64,000 nucleotides of DNA from Sparassis latifolia (lineage: Eukaryota; Basidiomycota; Agaricomycetes; Polyporales; Sparassidaceae), in NCBI GenBank assembly GCA_018466975.1, contig CM031561.1:4526001-4590000 (forward strand). The letters run 5' to 3'. Positions 46,901 through 58,220 of this stretch are shown here, one piece after another (the first letter of the stretch is position 1; every line of letters starts with the position of its first letter). The translations under genes were made by a program, and so were the position numbers. Below the pieces are notes generated by a model, which was not told the DNA's origin, made no database searches, and saw only the letters and a program-made list of their open reading frames with translations.

Positions 46901-46970
46901 CAGACACGGATATCCTGAGGCACGAAGGTTGAAGCAGAGTGTCTACCATCTGCCTTCGGGAGACTATAAG
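46901..46970 (+). repeat. Dispersed repeat, copy 3
   Basis: It begins CAGACACGGATATCCTGAGG and ends GGGAGACTATAAG. It pairs with 47746-47810 in direct orientation, 845 bases apart, and with two inverted copies near 30.6-31.0 kb. Confidence 0.65.
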
Positions 46971-47745
46971 CAGAGCGCTTTGTAGCCATGGGACACGCAA
47001 GCCTAGTAGCCCGATCGGGGCTTATCGCTTACGTAATGCGTGTCCCGGGACACGCACTGGCGCGCACCCTGGGTCGTAGAGCGCGCCCCGCGGTGAGCGG
47101 CAGGGGCGGAGCGACGGAATTGATGGCCGGAGCGTGCGCGCCATCTAGCCGACGGGCAGCGCGAGCCGCGCCCACGTCGATTCGGAACTCCCTCGTGTCG
47201 CTAGGCGAATAGATTAGTCTGCTTTCTGACGCGCCTCCTTGTCGAGAGGTCGGACAATTTAGGAGCCCAAACTTTTGTAGCGTTCAATAACATGGAGTCT
47301 TAAAGCTTTGTAGTAACACGTGATGCACGTGGCGCGATAAATCCATCGAAATTCACTATTCTTCCTGATGCTTCAGCTCCACCCCATTTTGGGCACATCT
47401 GAGGCGTAGCGAAGTGCAGTAATAGATATATGATAGAGAGGTGTATACTCCTTCCGTGTGAGACAGAGAAAATGGAGAGATTCCTACGAGACTCAGAAAT
47501 ATTGTACCTTAGACCAATCTGATAGCAAAAATCCCTGGAAATAATCTTAAATAATATTGACATTGGAAGGTACGACGAATAGATGGCGTGCAGTAGAACG
47601 GGGACGCCAAGGGGACTTCTTGTGCTCGAAATACGATGCGTTCGATGCGATTTACAGGCGCGTCGCACAAGCACGTGATGTGCCAACGGCAATCACAACC
47701 GGTAATTGACCTCTTAGTAAGACCCCACTTATAGAAAGCAGACAT
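46971..47745. other. Spacer between direct repeats, with palindromic GGGACACGCA motifs
   Basis: It contains a 20-bp perfect palindrome TGCGTGTCCCGGGACACGCA at 47037-47056 and a GC-rich patch to 47215. No gene recognised. Confidence 0.45.
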
Positions 47746-47810
47746 CAGACACGGATATCCGAGGTACGAGGTTGAAGCAGAGTGTCTACCATCTGCCTTC
47801 GAGAGACTAG
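47746..47810 (+). repeat. Dispersed repeat, copy 4
   Basis: Same core as copy 3, ending GAGAGACTAGAAT. Downstream at 47852-47980 several TGGGACACGCA/TGCGTGTCCCA and CATGTCCCATGA motifs repeat. Confidence 0.65.
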
Positions 47811-48469
47811 AATAGATGTGATATGTTCCCGGAGACCTTCCATATCGGGCTGCATGTCCCATGAAGCCTCGGAATCGAAATTGACTTGGGACACGCAGCC
47901 CGATGGGCCGTCAGCCAAAAAGTGCGTGTCCCATGAAAGCTAAGTCACGATATATCTCTATTCTTCATGGGACATGCTGATTTCGCCCGAGAACTGCTAC
48001 GTACTCACCTAGATGAGTATCTTTAGGTAATTTGGCTGAGAGATACACATACTCAAATCCCGGGCCTTCTGTGGTCTCACAAAATTGACAAAATTGCTCA
48101 GTTGTATGCTATAGCACCCCTTTGCTTATTTTTGTCTACAAGTGTCTGAGATCAAGAGGGTTTGGCACGCCGTCCCAAACTCCCAGTTCTCTTGCTCTGA
48201 CCATTGGCAAAGATTGTCGCAACTTCACGTTTGTGTCGCAGAACTCACTGTCAGCACCATTGTACAGTGGTCAACGTGTGGTGCCAACTAAAGACACAGG
48301 TCCACAACAAAATACGATAGGTGCTTCCGGTCATTAGCGTACAAGTTCAAGGAAAGGGCCACTGTTATCACACGAGTCTCCTGTCCTTACCTCTGAACAA
48401 CACGGATCTATGATATAGCGTCGGGATTCTTCAAGTACAAATTAGAAATTCTGCTCAGATTTCTCTCCT

Positions 48470-48850
48470 CATCCCCATAAAGACCCCTGGAGTGAAATGC
48501 TGGACAACTTCAGGAATGCGCAAGATACAACTTCGGCGAACCGGGTGTTCCATAGTTGGACATCGAGAGACTTCACTTTAGGAAACAGCATGGACAAAGA
48601 AGCTGTGCCTGTCCCATCGTTCTCTTCCTGCATACCGGAGATGTAGAGAGATTCGACGTTCTCTCACCTTGCCAGAGTGGAAGGTAATCGGTATTCATGG
48701 TTAAATCGGAACAGACAATGTACTGATAAGCTGCGAATGTACTGCGCCACGCTGATGAGAGAGGGAAGGGAGCTGTCACATAAGTGTACAAGGCTGCTTA
48801 TGCCCAAATTATCGCTGAGATAGACATGGTTGAACAGGTGCATCACAGAA
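48470..48850 (-). pseudogene. F-box/LRR tail fragment
   Basis: Minus-strand frames give RLPSTLA then LFPKVKSLDVQLWNTRFAEV, parallel to FRLPSILAKL and LFPKVKSIRLV in the gene at 41677-42470. Frames shift between segments. It could be the distal part of the F-box gene split by the retrotransposon. Confidence 0.5.
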
Positions 48851-50540
48851 AAGGCGCGGATCTTGTAATGCCCTTATATAGTAATGCAAGGCCTTTCTAA
48901 CGGGAATATAATTAATAAAATGGTCAGAATAACCAAAATGAATAAAATGACCTTAGGCTTTAATGATGGAATCTTAGAAGTTGAATAGAATGCCAGTAAA
49001 ATCGCATAGTATATCGGTTGCAACGGGGCAAAAGTATATTGCTGCTTAGAATGTCCAGAAGACTTTTGCCCACAGCTGGAGCAGTATTCGGGCTGCTCGC
49101 GTGATGATATGCACAAAACCATATATATTGTGTGGGTACAAAGTACATACATATACACCCTCATACCGTAGTACATACAGAGTGCTAGGAAGCTCGGAGA
49201 TGCACTGCATACTGTGTGTGATCCTTCAGAATGCGTCGGCGGGTGACAAATCACCGCAAGCGGGAGGGAACCCATACACAGCGCAGAATCACTGGCGCCA
49301 ACGATGCGCGTCGCATGGAGGGGCGGGTATTCTACATGTGAGTCTTCTGTCAGGATCCACCAGAGAATCTGAAAGCCATCTTGCGTGCGCGTAGACTGCA
49401 GTGTGGGAGCACGGCCGATCACAGTGATAAGTGGACCGTGATACATCGGTATCGGCAGCTGCATCGGTGCCAGCCAGTGGAATGCCGCCACAGCAGACTT
49501 GGTGCAGCGGCGGGGGCTGCAAAAACCGGTACATGTTAATGTCCACACCGGAGGTACATCAGCAGGAGCTGCATGGTGCACAAGAGATGGCATTGCAGAC
49601 ACGTAGCCGGTGTGTGGAGTATTGACGACGAGCTTCATGCAGAACACGATAGCTTCTTCTAGTCCAAATGTGGGTGACTCGAATCATTGTGGTCTCAGTG
49701 AACCAGAGCCGCAATGAGCAACGGGTCACGGCCTTCGCCGCCACGACTTGCACGGAGGGGCAGGTATTCCTTGCATAGGTCTTCTGTCGGAATCCACGCA
49801 AGCGCAACACCACAGAACTTAGCCGCTGTATAGAACATTGACGAACAGCCTTGGGCACAATGCGCCATGCCTGAGCTCAATCCTCATGGGTGGGTTTTTG
49901 CTTCTAACATCTTCATAATGTGCTCAGACCTCCAGCAAACTGCTTGAGTTCGACCTCTGGGCATGAGTCACCATGAGAGAACACAAGATACATGCAGATC
50001 CAAGGAGCCCCGAGCCATGCCAGCATCAGAAGCAGACACTACATCACAGCCAAGCAACGTGAGAAACAAGATATGACAGGAGGCCAGCCCACGAGCACTC
50101 AGAGCCTTGCATGAGCAGAGCCACCATGCGAGAGACAGGGTGAGATGAGTTTGATGGCGGTGTTGCTTGAATGAGAAAAACCTTTGTAGGTTGAAAATTG
50201 GAACGCAAACCCTGATGGTACGTAAAAGTTAGAACGTAGAGCACGAACCGGCAACAACGGCGAGAACTAATGTTGAAGGGGAAAGAGGTGCACCGGGCAA
50301 CGGCAAGAGATGTTGTGGATTTGCAGCTGTACAGTTGCCGGAAGTAGCTGAGAGTTCAATGCAAGCTGAGGCAGAAAGAACCAGAAAACTTTGGAGCATT
50401 GTATAGTAATCGCAAGGAAGTCCGAAAGCAAATGTAACGAGAGTGCGAGTCCCTTAGAAGGTGCTAAAATCTGGCACTTCGATCGGAATGTGTGACATTA
50501 TTTGTTATGTTGTAACATGATCATAATCTTCTTGTACTTC
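48851..50540. other. Repeat-like interval with a diverged local duplication
   Basis: The segment near 49300-49420 (minus strand ILTEDSHVEYPPLHATR) and that near 49730-49830 (WIPTEDLCKEYLPLRASR) are similar, about 430 bases apart, in the same orientation. A 257-codon frame at 48874-49647 covers the first copy but has low-quality composition, so no gene is called. Confidence 0.4.
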
Positions 50541-50675
50541 GACTACAATCTAGTTACAATGGATAAAATTCTTGGGTCACTCAAAATAGATAAAATCTGG
50601 CAGCGCTTTTTGTGATGTGGAGTCACGTGGCTGGGAGAAATCCACGGTATGCCAGTGCACATACACGTGGCAGTG
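50541..50675 (-). pseudogene. F-box gene, part downstream of the retrotransposon insertion
   Basis: Across the insertion the minus-strand frame continues from WNDHSAL to VCALAYRGFLPAT and then a TGA, matching the C-terminal F-box consensus (ALxxCALVCRxxLPATRLH). See 56349-56509. Confidence 0.6.
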
Positions 50676-50681
50676 CACTGC
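50676..50681 (+). repeat. Target duplication left of LTR element, CACTGC
   Basis: It matches CACTGT at 56349-56354 except the last base, a transition. Confidence 0.7.
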
Positions 50682-51073
50682 TGTTGGGCCCGACGACGTG
50701 TTCGGTTTGGTCTTGTTGTGTCCCTTCCAAAAATGGTATGTCTCCATTTCATTTTGAGGAGATCTTGTATGACATATTCTCGACTCAGTTCCCCTATTCC
50801 TAGTCATACGATTTCGTCACTTCCTGACCCTCTGACAAGTCACCCGCTACGTATGATGACTCGTCCTTATTCCCATCAAGATTCTGACTCTACGTAGCAT
50901 CGATCCCACGGCTCGGCTTGTCTCTCGCTGACTACACTTATCTCTGTACTGACTCAGACCGATTGTACTGTACGAGTATTTAAGTAGGCCAAGAACGACG
51001 AATACACCAGAATTCTCTCGCCCTGTTTCGCAGTCTCACCGGTCTGAGCTCCGTAAGAAATAGGGCGATACCA
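50682..51073 (+). repeat. 5' long terminal repeat
   Basis: It runs TGTTGGGCCCGACGACG...GGGCGATACCA, about 392 bases. It differs from the 3' LTR by about eight transitions and one single-base indel. A 20-bp palindrome starts at 51071, overlapping the LTR end. Confidence 0.9.
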
Positions 51074-51288
51074 CACTTGATCAAGTGTGGGGTTACCTGC
51101 AGCAGCCTCATACTTCGAGATAGGACTCTCGCCGTTGATCGAGCTTCACTCTCCTCAGCTAATATCTTTCTGTCGACACTGTTCTTGACATCGCCCTTCT
51201 TTCGTTGACGTTCACCCCCCCTTCGCACTCAGTGGTACGCCATTTATTGTAGTACTACACCTTCCTATTTCGTACTAAGTGCGCCGCT

Positions 51289-54200
51289 ATGGATCCTCAG
51301 GCTCAGCTCACCGTGCTTGCCGCTGGCCTTCCCGAGGACACCTATCACGCTCTCGAGGCAATCCTTCGTGATCTTGACCACCGCGTTACTCACGCTCAGG
51401 CCCCAGCCCTTTCTGCCGACGATATCCGCATTGCCCTCGAACATGGTTTTGCGAACACCCAATTCAATCTCCCTCCAGCACATTTTACTCTCCCGCCTGC
51501 TCCTCCTCTGCCACCTGTTTCCGTGCATCCCGGCCAATTCAAGGTCAACCTTGCACATTTCCACGGCAAGGATAGCGACAATCTTGGTGCTTGGCTGATG
51601 TTGATCGAGGATTACCTCCGAGGTCAGCACATTCCCGAGGTGGATTGGCCGTTACAAGTCCCGATGCTGTTCCGTGGTGAGGCTCAGTGTTGGTACGTTG
51701 CACAGAAGAAGAAGATCGGGCGCGGCTTTACCTGGGCTGAGTTGCGAAAGGCTCTGACAGACAAGTTCGATACACCGTTGCGTGTTGAGACTCTGCGCAA
51801 TGAGCTGCATTCTGTTCCTTGGAAAGGGAACCTTACTCGATATGCTGCCGCTTTCCGCGACCTCGAGACTCAGATTTCTGAGGTTGACATGACATTTGGT
51901 GACCGCTTGTCGAATTTTCTCAGCCGTCTTCCAGTCGAGTTTGCGAAGGACATCCGCTGCGACAAGCCGAAGAATGTCGAGGAGATGTATTTTTTGGCGC
52001 GCGAGATCGAACACCTCTCAAACCTTCATCATGTCCCTGCGCAGCATCAGAACAACACGAATGGTTTCTGCAAGAAGACGAAAGGGTTTACTCACCGTCT
52101 TTTTTCATCATCTTCGTCTTCTCCGTCTGCCGCATCATCCTCACCTTCGGCTCCTCCTACGTCTTTGTCACCATCTACTGGTCCAGTTCCGATGGACCTT
52201 GATGCGATGGAACAGCCGCCGCCACTGAAGACGAAGGCTCGGGTTAGCCATGTACGTTGCTTTAACTGCAATGACCTTGGCCATTATAGCCGAAATTGTC
52301 GCTTACCTCGGAAACGTCGTCCTCCGCAGGAGTTGAACCTCTTCGAGGGAAGCGAGCCCCCGCTGTTCACTGATTGCTGCGAGGAACCGTTGGAGTTATC
52401 AGTGCTTGATCTATCCGATGACGCACCTGAACCTCATTTATTGCCCACCTATGCTGTCCAGCTCGCTCCCAGTGTCAATGCGAAGCCTCTTCAGCTCGCG
52501 TCAGCCATTATTGATACTGGTGCCGCCTACTGCTATATCAAGCCGTCAGTTGTCAGAAGGGCTAATCTTACGATGTACCCTATGACAGCTCATTCTGTTC
52601 GTGGTGCGGGTGCCACTACCATGTCAGCTTGGACTCATTTCGCCATCAAAATTGGGGGTTGGCAGAAGCCGATTTGTGCATTCATTTTGGACACCGATAC
52701 ACTGCGCTTCGACATGGTTATCGGCCAAGAATGGCTGCAGAAGTATAATGCGCAGCCTGATTGAGCTACGCGCTCTTGGTTCTTGACGGATCCGCGTACT
52801 TGTCAGGTTGTACGGCTGCATGCCATGACTGTACAGCAGCCTCTTCCCCTGCCGCACGTCGCTGGAGCCGCTGCATCAAACCGTTGGGCTTCTCTTGTAG
52901 CTGCCCCATTGGAGTTGTACTCGTTAGCTGAAGAACCTGTAACTGAGTCTCCACAGGAAACCTCTGGCCACAAATCCCCACTAGCGAAGATCAAATCGTT
53001 TGGTGCGCGCTTGCATGCGCGTATGAAGGCAAAGTTTCCACGGTTATTTCGTACGAAGCTTGGTGCACCACCGGCAGGTTGATGTGAACATGTCATCGAT
53101 GTGACTGGAACACGACCAATTCGTGCGCATGGGCGTCCTTTATCGCCACCGGAGCACAAGGAGGTTCGGAAGTTTGTTGACGAAGGTCTGCGGGATGGAA
53201 TTATTGAACCGAGCAAGTCTTCGTGGTCCGCGCCATTGATTCTCATTTGGAAGAAGGACGGGAAAATGCGGGTATGTGTTGATTTCCGTCAGCTTAATAA
53301 CTTCACTGTACGGAATGCTTACCCTCTTCCTCATATCGATGATTCCTATCAAAATCTTTGTGGCGCGCGTTTCTTCACGACCCTTGACTTGCGATCCGGT
53401 TACTGGCAGATCTCACTCAGTGCTGCATCACGCCCGCTGACCGCATTTGCTACGCATTTCGGCCACTATCAGTTTCGTGTTATGCCTCTCGGCCTCTGCA
53501 ATGCATCTGCGACTTTCCAGAACTTTATGAACGACCTCCTTCGTTCACGTCTTGATCGCTGCGTAATGGTCTACCTTGATGACATCATCATCTACTCACC
53601 GAACCTTCCACAGCATCTTGCTGATGTCGACTGGGTCCTCACCCATCTTGATCACCAGGGTCTGATCCTACACGAGGACAAATGTCAGTGGGTTCAAACC
53701 GAGTTGACTTATCTCGGGCACATTGTTTCTATTGCCGGTGTCCGTCCGAATCCAGAGAAAGTCCAGGCCATCACTGAATGGCCACGTCCCGATAATGTTA
53801 CTTGTCTTCGCGGTTTCCTCAATCTTACTGGCTACTACCGCCGTTTCATGAAAGGGTTTGCGAAGATTGCTGGGCCGATGTATGATTTATTGAAGGGCAA
53901 TCCCCGGAAGTGTGCTGAAATTAAATGGTCAGCCCCTTGCGAACAGGCTTTTGTCGCTTTGAAATTGCGACTTACCTCTGCTCCTCTTCTCAGTTACCCG
54001 TCACCTTGGCGTCTCTTCGTTCTCGATGTTGATGCTTTGGGCCATGCTATTGGTGGTATCCTCCATCAATCGCAAAATGATTTTCCCAAGGGAGAGGGAG
54101 ATCACTCACGCTTCGCGTTCAAGGAGTCTGATCTTCAGCCGATTGCTTTTGAATCACGTCGTATGACCCCGACTGAGCAGCGGTACTCCGCGCAGGAGCG

Positions 54201-55839
54201 CGAAATGCTTGCGATTGATCACTGTTTGCAGAAATGGCGAAGCTACGTTGAAGGCTCACCTGTTGTTGTGCGTTCCGACCATGAATCTTTGAAGTACTTC
54301 TTGTCGCAGAAACATTTGGGTCGCCGTCTTGCCCGTTTCGCCGATAACATCGCACACTTTGATGTGCTAATCCAGTACCGCCCCAGTCGTAATCAGCTTG
54401 CTGCTGATGCATTGTCCCGTCGTGATGGCCAAGCTGATGTTCCAGACTACGAGGCCTCTGGCCCGTTGTTTGCGAACCCGATGGAGCCAGCAGTGGACCA
54501 TGATAGGTCAGCACTTTTCGAGACTTTGAAGAAATGGAGAGAAGACTTACTTTGAGATGCTAGTGCTGAGCCGAGTCATCGCGGCTTCCTCGTCCGCGAT
54601 GGTGCACTCTTTCACTCTGTTGACCTTGGTCAGGGCGAAGTCTTCTTGCCAGTTCCAGTGAACCTTGACAAGGCCTTGCGGGTCATTCGGGAGGTACACA
54701 CCGACCTTGGACATCTCGGTGTTCGTGCGGTTGTGGAAGCATTGAAGTCGCGCATATGGCTGCCAATTGTCACTGAGTTAGTCAAATTCGTTATCCGTCG
54801 CTGCGATGCTTGCCAGTTCATGCAGCGCGAGGCTCCACCTGCCCAGCCGTTGCACCCACTTCCTCGTACGGATGCCTTTGATCATTGGGCTTTCGACTTT
54901 ATAGGTCCCCTGGTGAAATCGAAAGAAGGAAATGAGTATATTCTTACCGCCATGGATCACGGCACCGATTTTGCCTACGCGACTGCAATTCCATGCCGTT
55001 CTCATATTGCTGTCATCGCATTGCTGTGCCGCCTTATCACGACCCATGGGAAGCCTTCCACCATCCTCACGAATAATGGAGAGGAATTTCTGTCATATCC
55101 TTTTCAGAATTATCTTCAGCAATTAGGAATTCAGCACTTACACACCTCGCCATACCATCCACAGACGAATGGCCGCCTCGAGAAGTTTAACAATATGCTG
55201 GTACAGACATTAGTGCGTTATACGGCTCCCAACCGACAGGACAAATGGGATCAATACTTACCGGATGCACTTCTTGCGCAGCGCGCGCACGTCAGTCGGA
55301 GCCATGGCGCATCACCTTTCTTCCTTGTGTTTGGTCGTCAGCCCTGTCTTCTGTATGAAATGACTTACGACCTTCTTCGGGCACCACTGACCGACGCGGA
55401 TATCGCGACATTGCAAAACCGTCATCTCGAGCATGTTCAGAACCTTGAGAGGTTCCGAACCGAGGCGAACACGTGCACCTTGCGCCGCTTGCAGGACGAG
55501 GCGCGCCGCCGTGAGGGTACTTACCATGAACATGCGCTCGGGATTGGCGATTATGTCCTTCGACGTTCGGAGAACCCGACGAAACTCCATCCACGCTGGG
55601 ATGGACCCTTCATCGTTCACGATGTCACTGACCGGAACGTTTATCAGCTCCGCACACGAAATGGCTACATCCTTCATACCTTGTACAATGCTGCCCGTTT
55701 GAAACGTTATCACCCGTCGAATCTAGATCCCGAGTTATGGTACTCCTCTGCCGAACTTCAGTGTCGCGACGCCCGAGCGCGAATGCAATGCCGACTCGAC
55801 ACCAGTCTCGGTCGCGCTGGCACCTCTCGTGATGCCTAA
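51289..55839 (+). pseudogene. Ty3/gypsy gag-pol polyprotein, three in-frame TGA codons
   Basis: One frame of 1,517 codons runs from ATG 51289 to TAA 55837, broken only by TGA at 52762, 53080 and 54553. No frameshift is needed. Gag carries the knuckle CFNCNDLGHYSRNC. The protease has IIDTGAAYCYI (DTG). Reverse transcriptase has FFTTLDLRSGYWQI and the YLDD box (MVYLDDIIIYSP). RNase H has FVLDVDALGHAIGG. Integrase has a zinc-binding HTDLGHLG...CDACQ, FDFIGPL (first Asp) and TNGRLEKFNN (Glu). The second integrase Asp is replaced: TNNGEEF instead of the family's DNG. The stops plus this loss indicate a dead copy. No chromodomain was recognised at the C-terminus. Confidence 0.92.
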
Positions 55840-55947
55840 AAAAATGGTGTCAGCTCTTTTGACACATGACCTACCTTCTCTTATTGTCTTCTGTCTCCTT
55901 GGTTGTCAGTATTCGTCGTTTATCTTGCCGGAGCAAGGTTCTTGTAC

Positions 55948-55957
55948 GAGGGGATGG
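55948..55957 (+). promoter_or_regulatory. Polypurine tract
   Basis: GAGGGGATGG directly before the 3' LTR, the usual plus-strand primer position. Confidence 0.6.
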
Positions 55958-56348
55958 TGTTGGGCCCGACGACGTGTTCAGTTTGGTCTTGTTGTGTCCC
56001 TTCCAAAAATGGTATGTCTCCATTTCATTTTGAGGAGATCTTGTACGACATATTCTCGACTCAGTTCCCCTATTCCTAGTCATACGATTTCGTCACTTCC
56101 TGACCTCTGACAGGTCACCCGCTACGTATGACGACTCGTCCTTATTCCCATCAAGATTCTGACTCTACGTAGCATCGATCCCACGGCTCGGCTTGTCTCT
56201 CGCTGACTACACTTATCTCTGTACTGACTCAGACTGATTGTACTGTACGAGTATTTAAGTAGGCCGAGAACGACGAATACACCAGAATTCTCTCGCCCCG
56301 TTTCGCAGTCTCACCGGTCTGAGCTCCATAAGAAATAGGGCGATACCA
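55958..56348 (+). repeat. 3' long terminal repeat
   Basis: About 391 bases, TGTTGGG...GATACCA. It has a TATTTAAG-like promoter region (GTATTTAAGTAGG) shared with the 5' LTR. Confidence 0.9.
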
Positions 56349-56509
56349 CACTGTGGTCGTTCCAAAGGTGATCGATGATACGATCGTGCAACTCTGCCGG
56401 AAATTCGAGCCGTCCGACAGAGGCCAGTGATGGAACGAGCACCGAGTGAGTCAGGATGTTCGTCTAGTGCCACAAAGAGACAAATTAAATTCCTACACTG
56501 ATTGTCCAT
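56349..56509 (-). pseudogene. F-box gene, 5' part, split by the retrotransposon
   Basis: The minus strand reads HSVLVPSLASVGRLEFPAEL then HDRIIDHLWNDH and stops at the LTR. FPAEL-x-x-x-II-x-x-LW-(N/D)D is the F-box pattern also seen at 42.4 kb. The continuation lies 5.7 kb away at 50541-50675. Confidence 0.68.
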
Positions 56510-56523
56510 GCTAGCGCGAACTA

Positions 56524-56674
56524 CTGTAGGTTTTCAACCAATCCGGACGGGTTTTGCCTTTTTCGGATGGTTCTTAAATTCTCATAAATTCTCATAAATC
56601 GAGAAAAAATCATTAGCGGTGTCGTTGAAAACCCGTGTGACCTGTGACCATCCGGATTGGTCGTAAACCTACAG
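56524..56674. mobile_element. 151-bp mariner-like MITE
   Basis: Ends CTGTAGGTTTTCAACC and (from the right) CTGTAGGTTTACGACC, followed by AATCCGGA(C/T)GG, are inverted repeats of about 28 bases. TA lies on both outer sides (56522-56523 and 56675-56676). No coding capacity. Confidence 0.78.
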
Positions 56675-56682
56675 TACTTGCG

Positions 56683-58220
56683 GCAGGTTGCGTAAGGGCT
56701 AGGTAAATATCGCCGCCACATCAGATGAGTTTGTATACACTTCCTGACACCGACAAGAAACATACATTCTACTTGAGTTCCAGGATACTTGGCATCCAAG
56801 TTGAAGCGGCGAGGTGGACGCATTTATCATCCGAATATGGTCGTTGTAAGACCACGTTTTGGTTTATTTGGTCGTAGTCGAATATTTCCACCAGCAATCA
56901 CTGCAAAACCCACAAAATCGTCAGAGTCCAAGACGCGTCAGTTTTACCTTATCTCTCACATCTTCAGAGTTGACGGCATGTTACGGGACACCAAAGATGT
57001 CAAACATCCTGTATTTCCGGCACTCCCAAGATTCCTTGAATACACTGTCGGTCCATGCTATCTCTTGCGTCGAAGATGTCTTGTTTGCAACATCTTCCCA
57101 CTCCAATTGATACCACATCTTTGACTTTCCGAAGATGCTGTTGTTCATAGGTTGAAAATATCTTTCGCTCAAAAATTGTGCTATTTCTCTTGTCTTCTCC
57201 CTCTCAAGATGTGCAGAATGCTCGGACCTGAGGATGCATAGACAGGGGCAAAGGGTTTATAAGGGCATACCCTCACTCAAGTCCTTCAGCGCATCTTGCA
57301 CCAGAACCATCACCTTCCTCAGCCCTCCCGCCCTTCCCCGCGAGCTTGAGTGCGACGCTGTTGCGGAGCGCTGTATCAGCGCCCTCGTCGCATCCACGGA
57401 TGACACCGTGTACTCGCTCAGTGCGTAGTTGCCCCTCCCGCGCTCATCATGTTTCTGCCTATTGACACACTAATACCTTGCAGCAGAAGTACTGGACTCC
57501 CGGTTCCCGGGCTTACGGTTTACGTGCAAGCATCGAGCTAAGTACTGCGCTTCGTATGTTAATGCTCCAGCCTCTCATTATCCTATCATTCTTGCAGAAC
57601 CATCAATTTCACTGCGTGAAAATCCTGGTGCAGAGCGCGGACGAGGTACGGGAGATCTTCTAGCAGCGCACGAGTGGTATAGGGCAGGTCGGACATGCTG
57701 GTGGTGTATATACATAATATATTATCAAATATAATTCCCATTTTATGCGACATTTTGCCATGGAACAGTCCAAATAGATAGAATCTCATACGAATCTTCG
57801 GAGTGTATTGTAGGAGTCTTCAGATGCTGAAGACAGGGGGCTGAAACATCTCCTACCCTGAATACGACCCGTTATCAACGTCTTCGTACTCTGAATATGA
57901 AGCTGTCTTCAGGGCCGAACACGTCGAAAAGGTGGCCGCTCCCTCCTTTTCTCGGGGCCAAAGATATTTGCTGTTCCGGTCCTAAGACGCGTCGATTTGG
58001 AGGCGCCTTCAGACTGTCTTCAAGGTCCGAGATTTTCTCGGTTTTGCAGTGAATCGTTGAAACGTGGACAAGCAATTCGCGCTTCCTTCGGAATTTTTCC
58101 ACTGACAACAGACTGTATAATCACCTAGGATTATTGCCATGGACCCAGTAAATTACCGCTCCTTAGTATCGACGTGAACTCCCTGCCAGAAAACCTCAGT
58201 CTCCATTCGCATTCGCCTAA
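56683..58220. other. Interval with scattered repeats, no confident gene
   Basis: A minus-strand repeat copy lies at 56828-56898 (see 40750). A plus-strand frame at 57234-57428 (LPRELECDAVAERCISALVA) followed by a possible intron at 57425 looks protein-like but was not recognised. Confidence 0.35.
56828..56898 (-). repeat. Dispersed repeat shared with 40750-40830
   Basis: The minus strand reads GCTGGTGGAAATATTCGACT and ACCAAATAAACCAAAACG, parallel to the plus-strand copy at 40.75 kb. Confidence 0.55.

Larger units (their letters stand above)
50682..56348 (+). mobile_element. Ty3/gypsy LTR retrotransposon, about 5.7 kb
   Basis: Two TG...CA LTRs (50682-51073 and 55958-56348) enclose one gag-pol frame in the order capsid, zinc knuckle, protease, reverse transcriptase, RNase H, integrase, which is the Ty3/gypsy order. 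A purine stretch GAGGGGATGG (55948-55957) before the 3' LTR is the likely polypurine tract. The LTRs are about 98% identical, so insertion was fairly recent. A 6-bp duplication CACTG(C/T) flanks it, inside an F-box gene. Confidence 0.92.

Noticed and set aside
48874..49647. 257-codon minus-strand open frame
   Set aside because: Composition is unlike a folded protein (Pro/Ser/Thr/Cys-rich front, repetitive hydrophobic end), no family match, and it overlaps a local DNA duplication.
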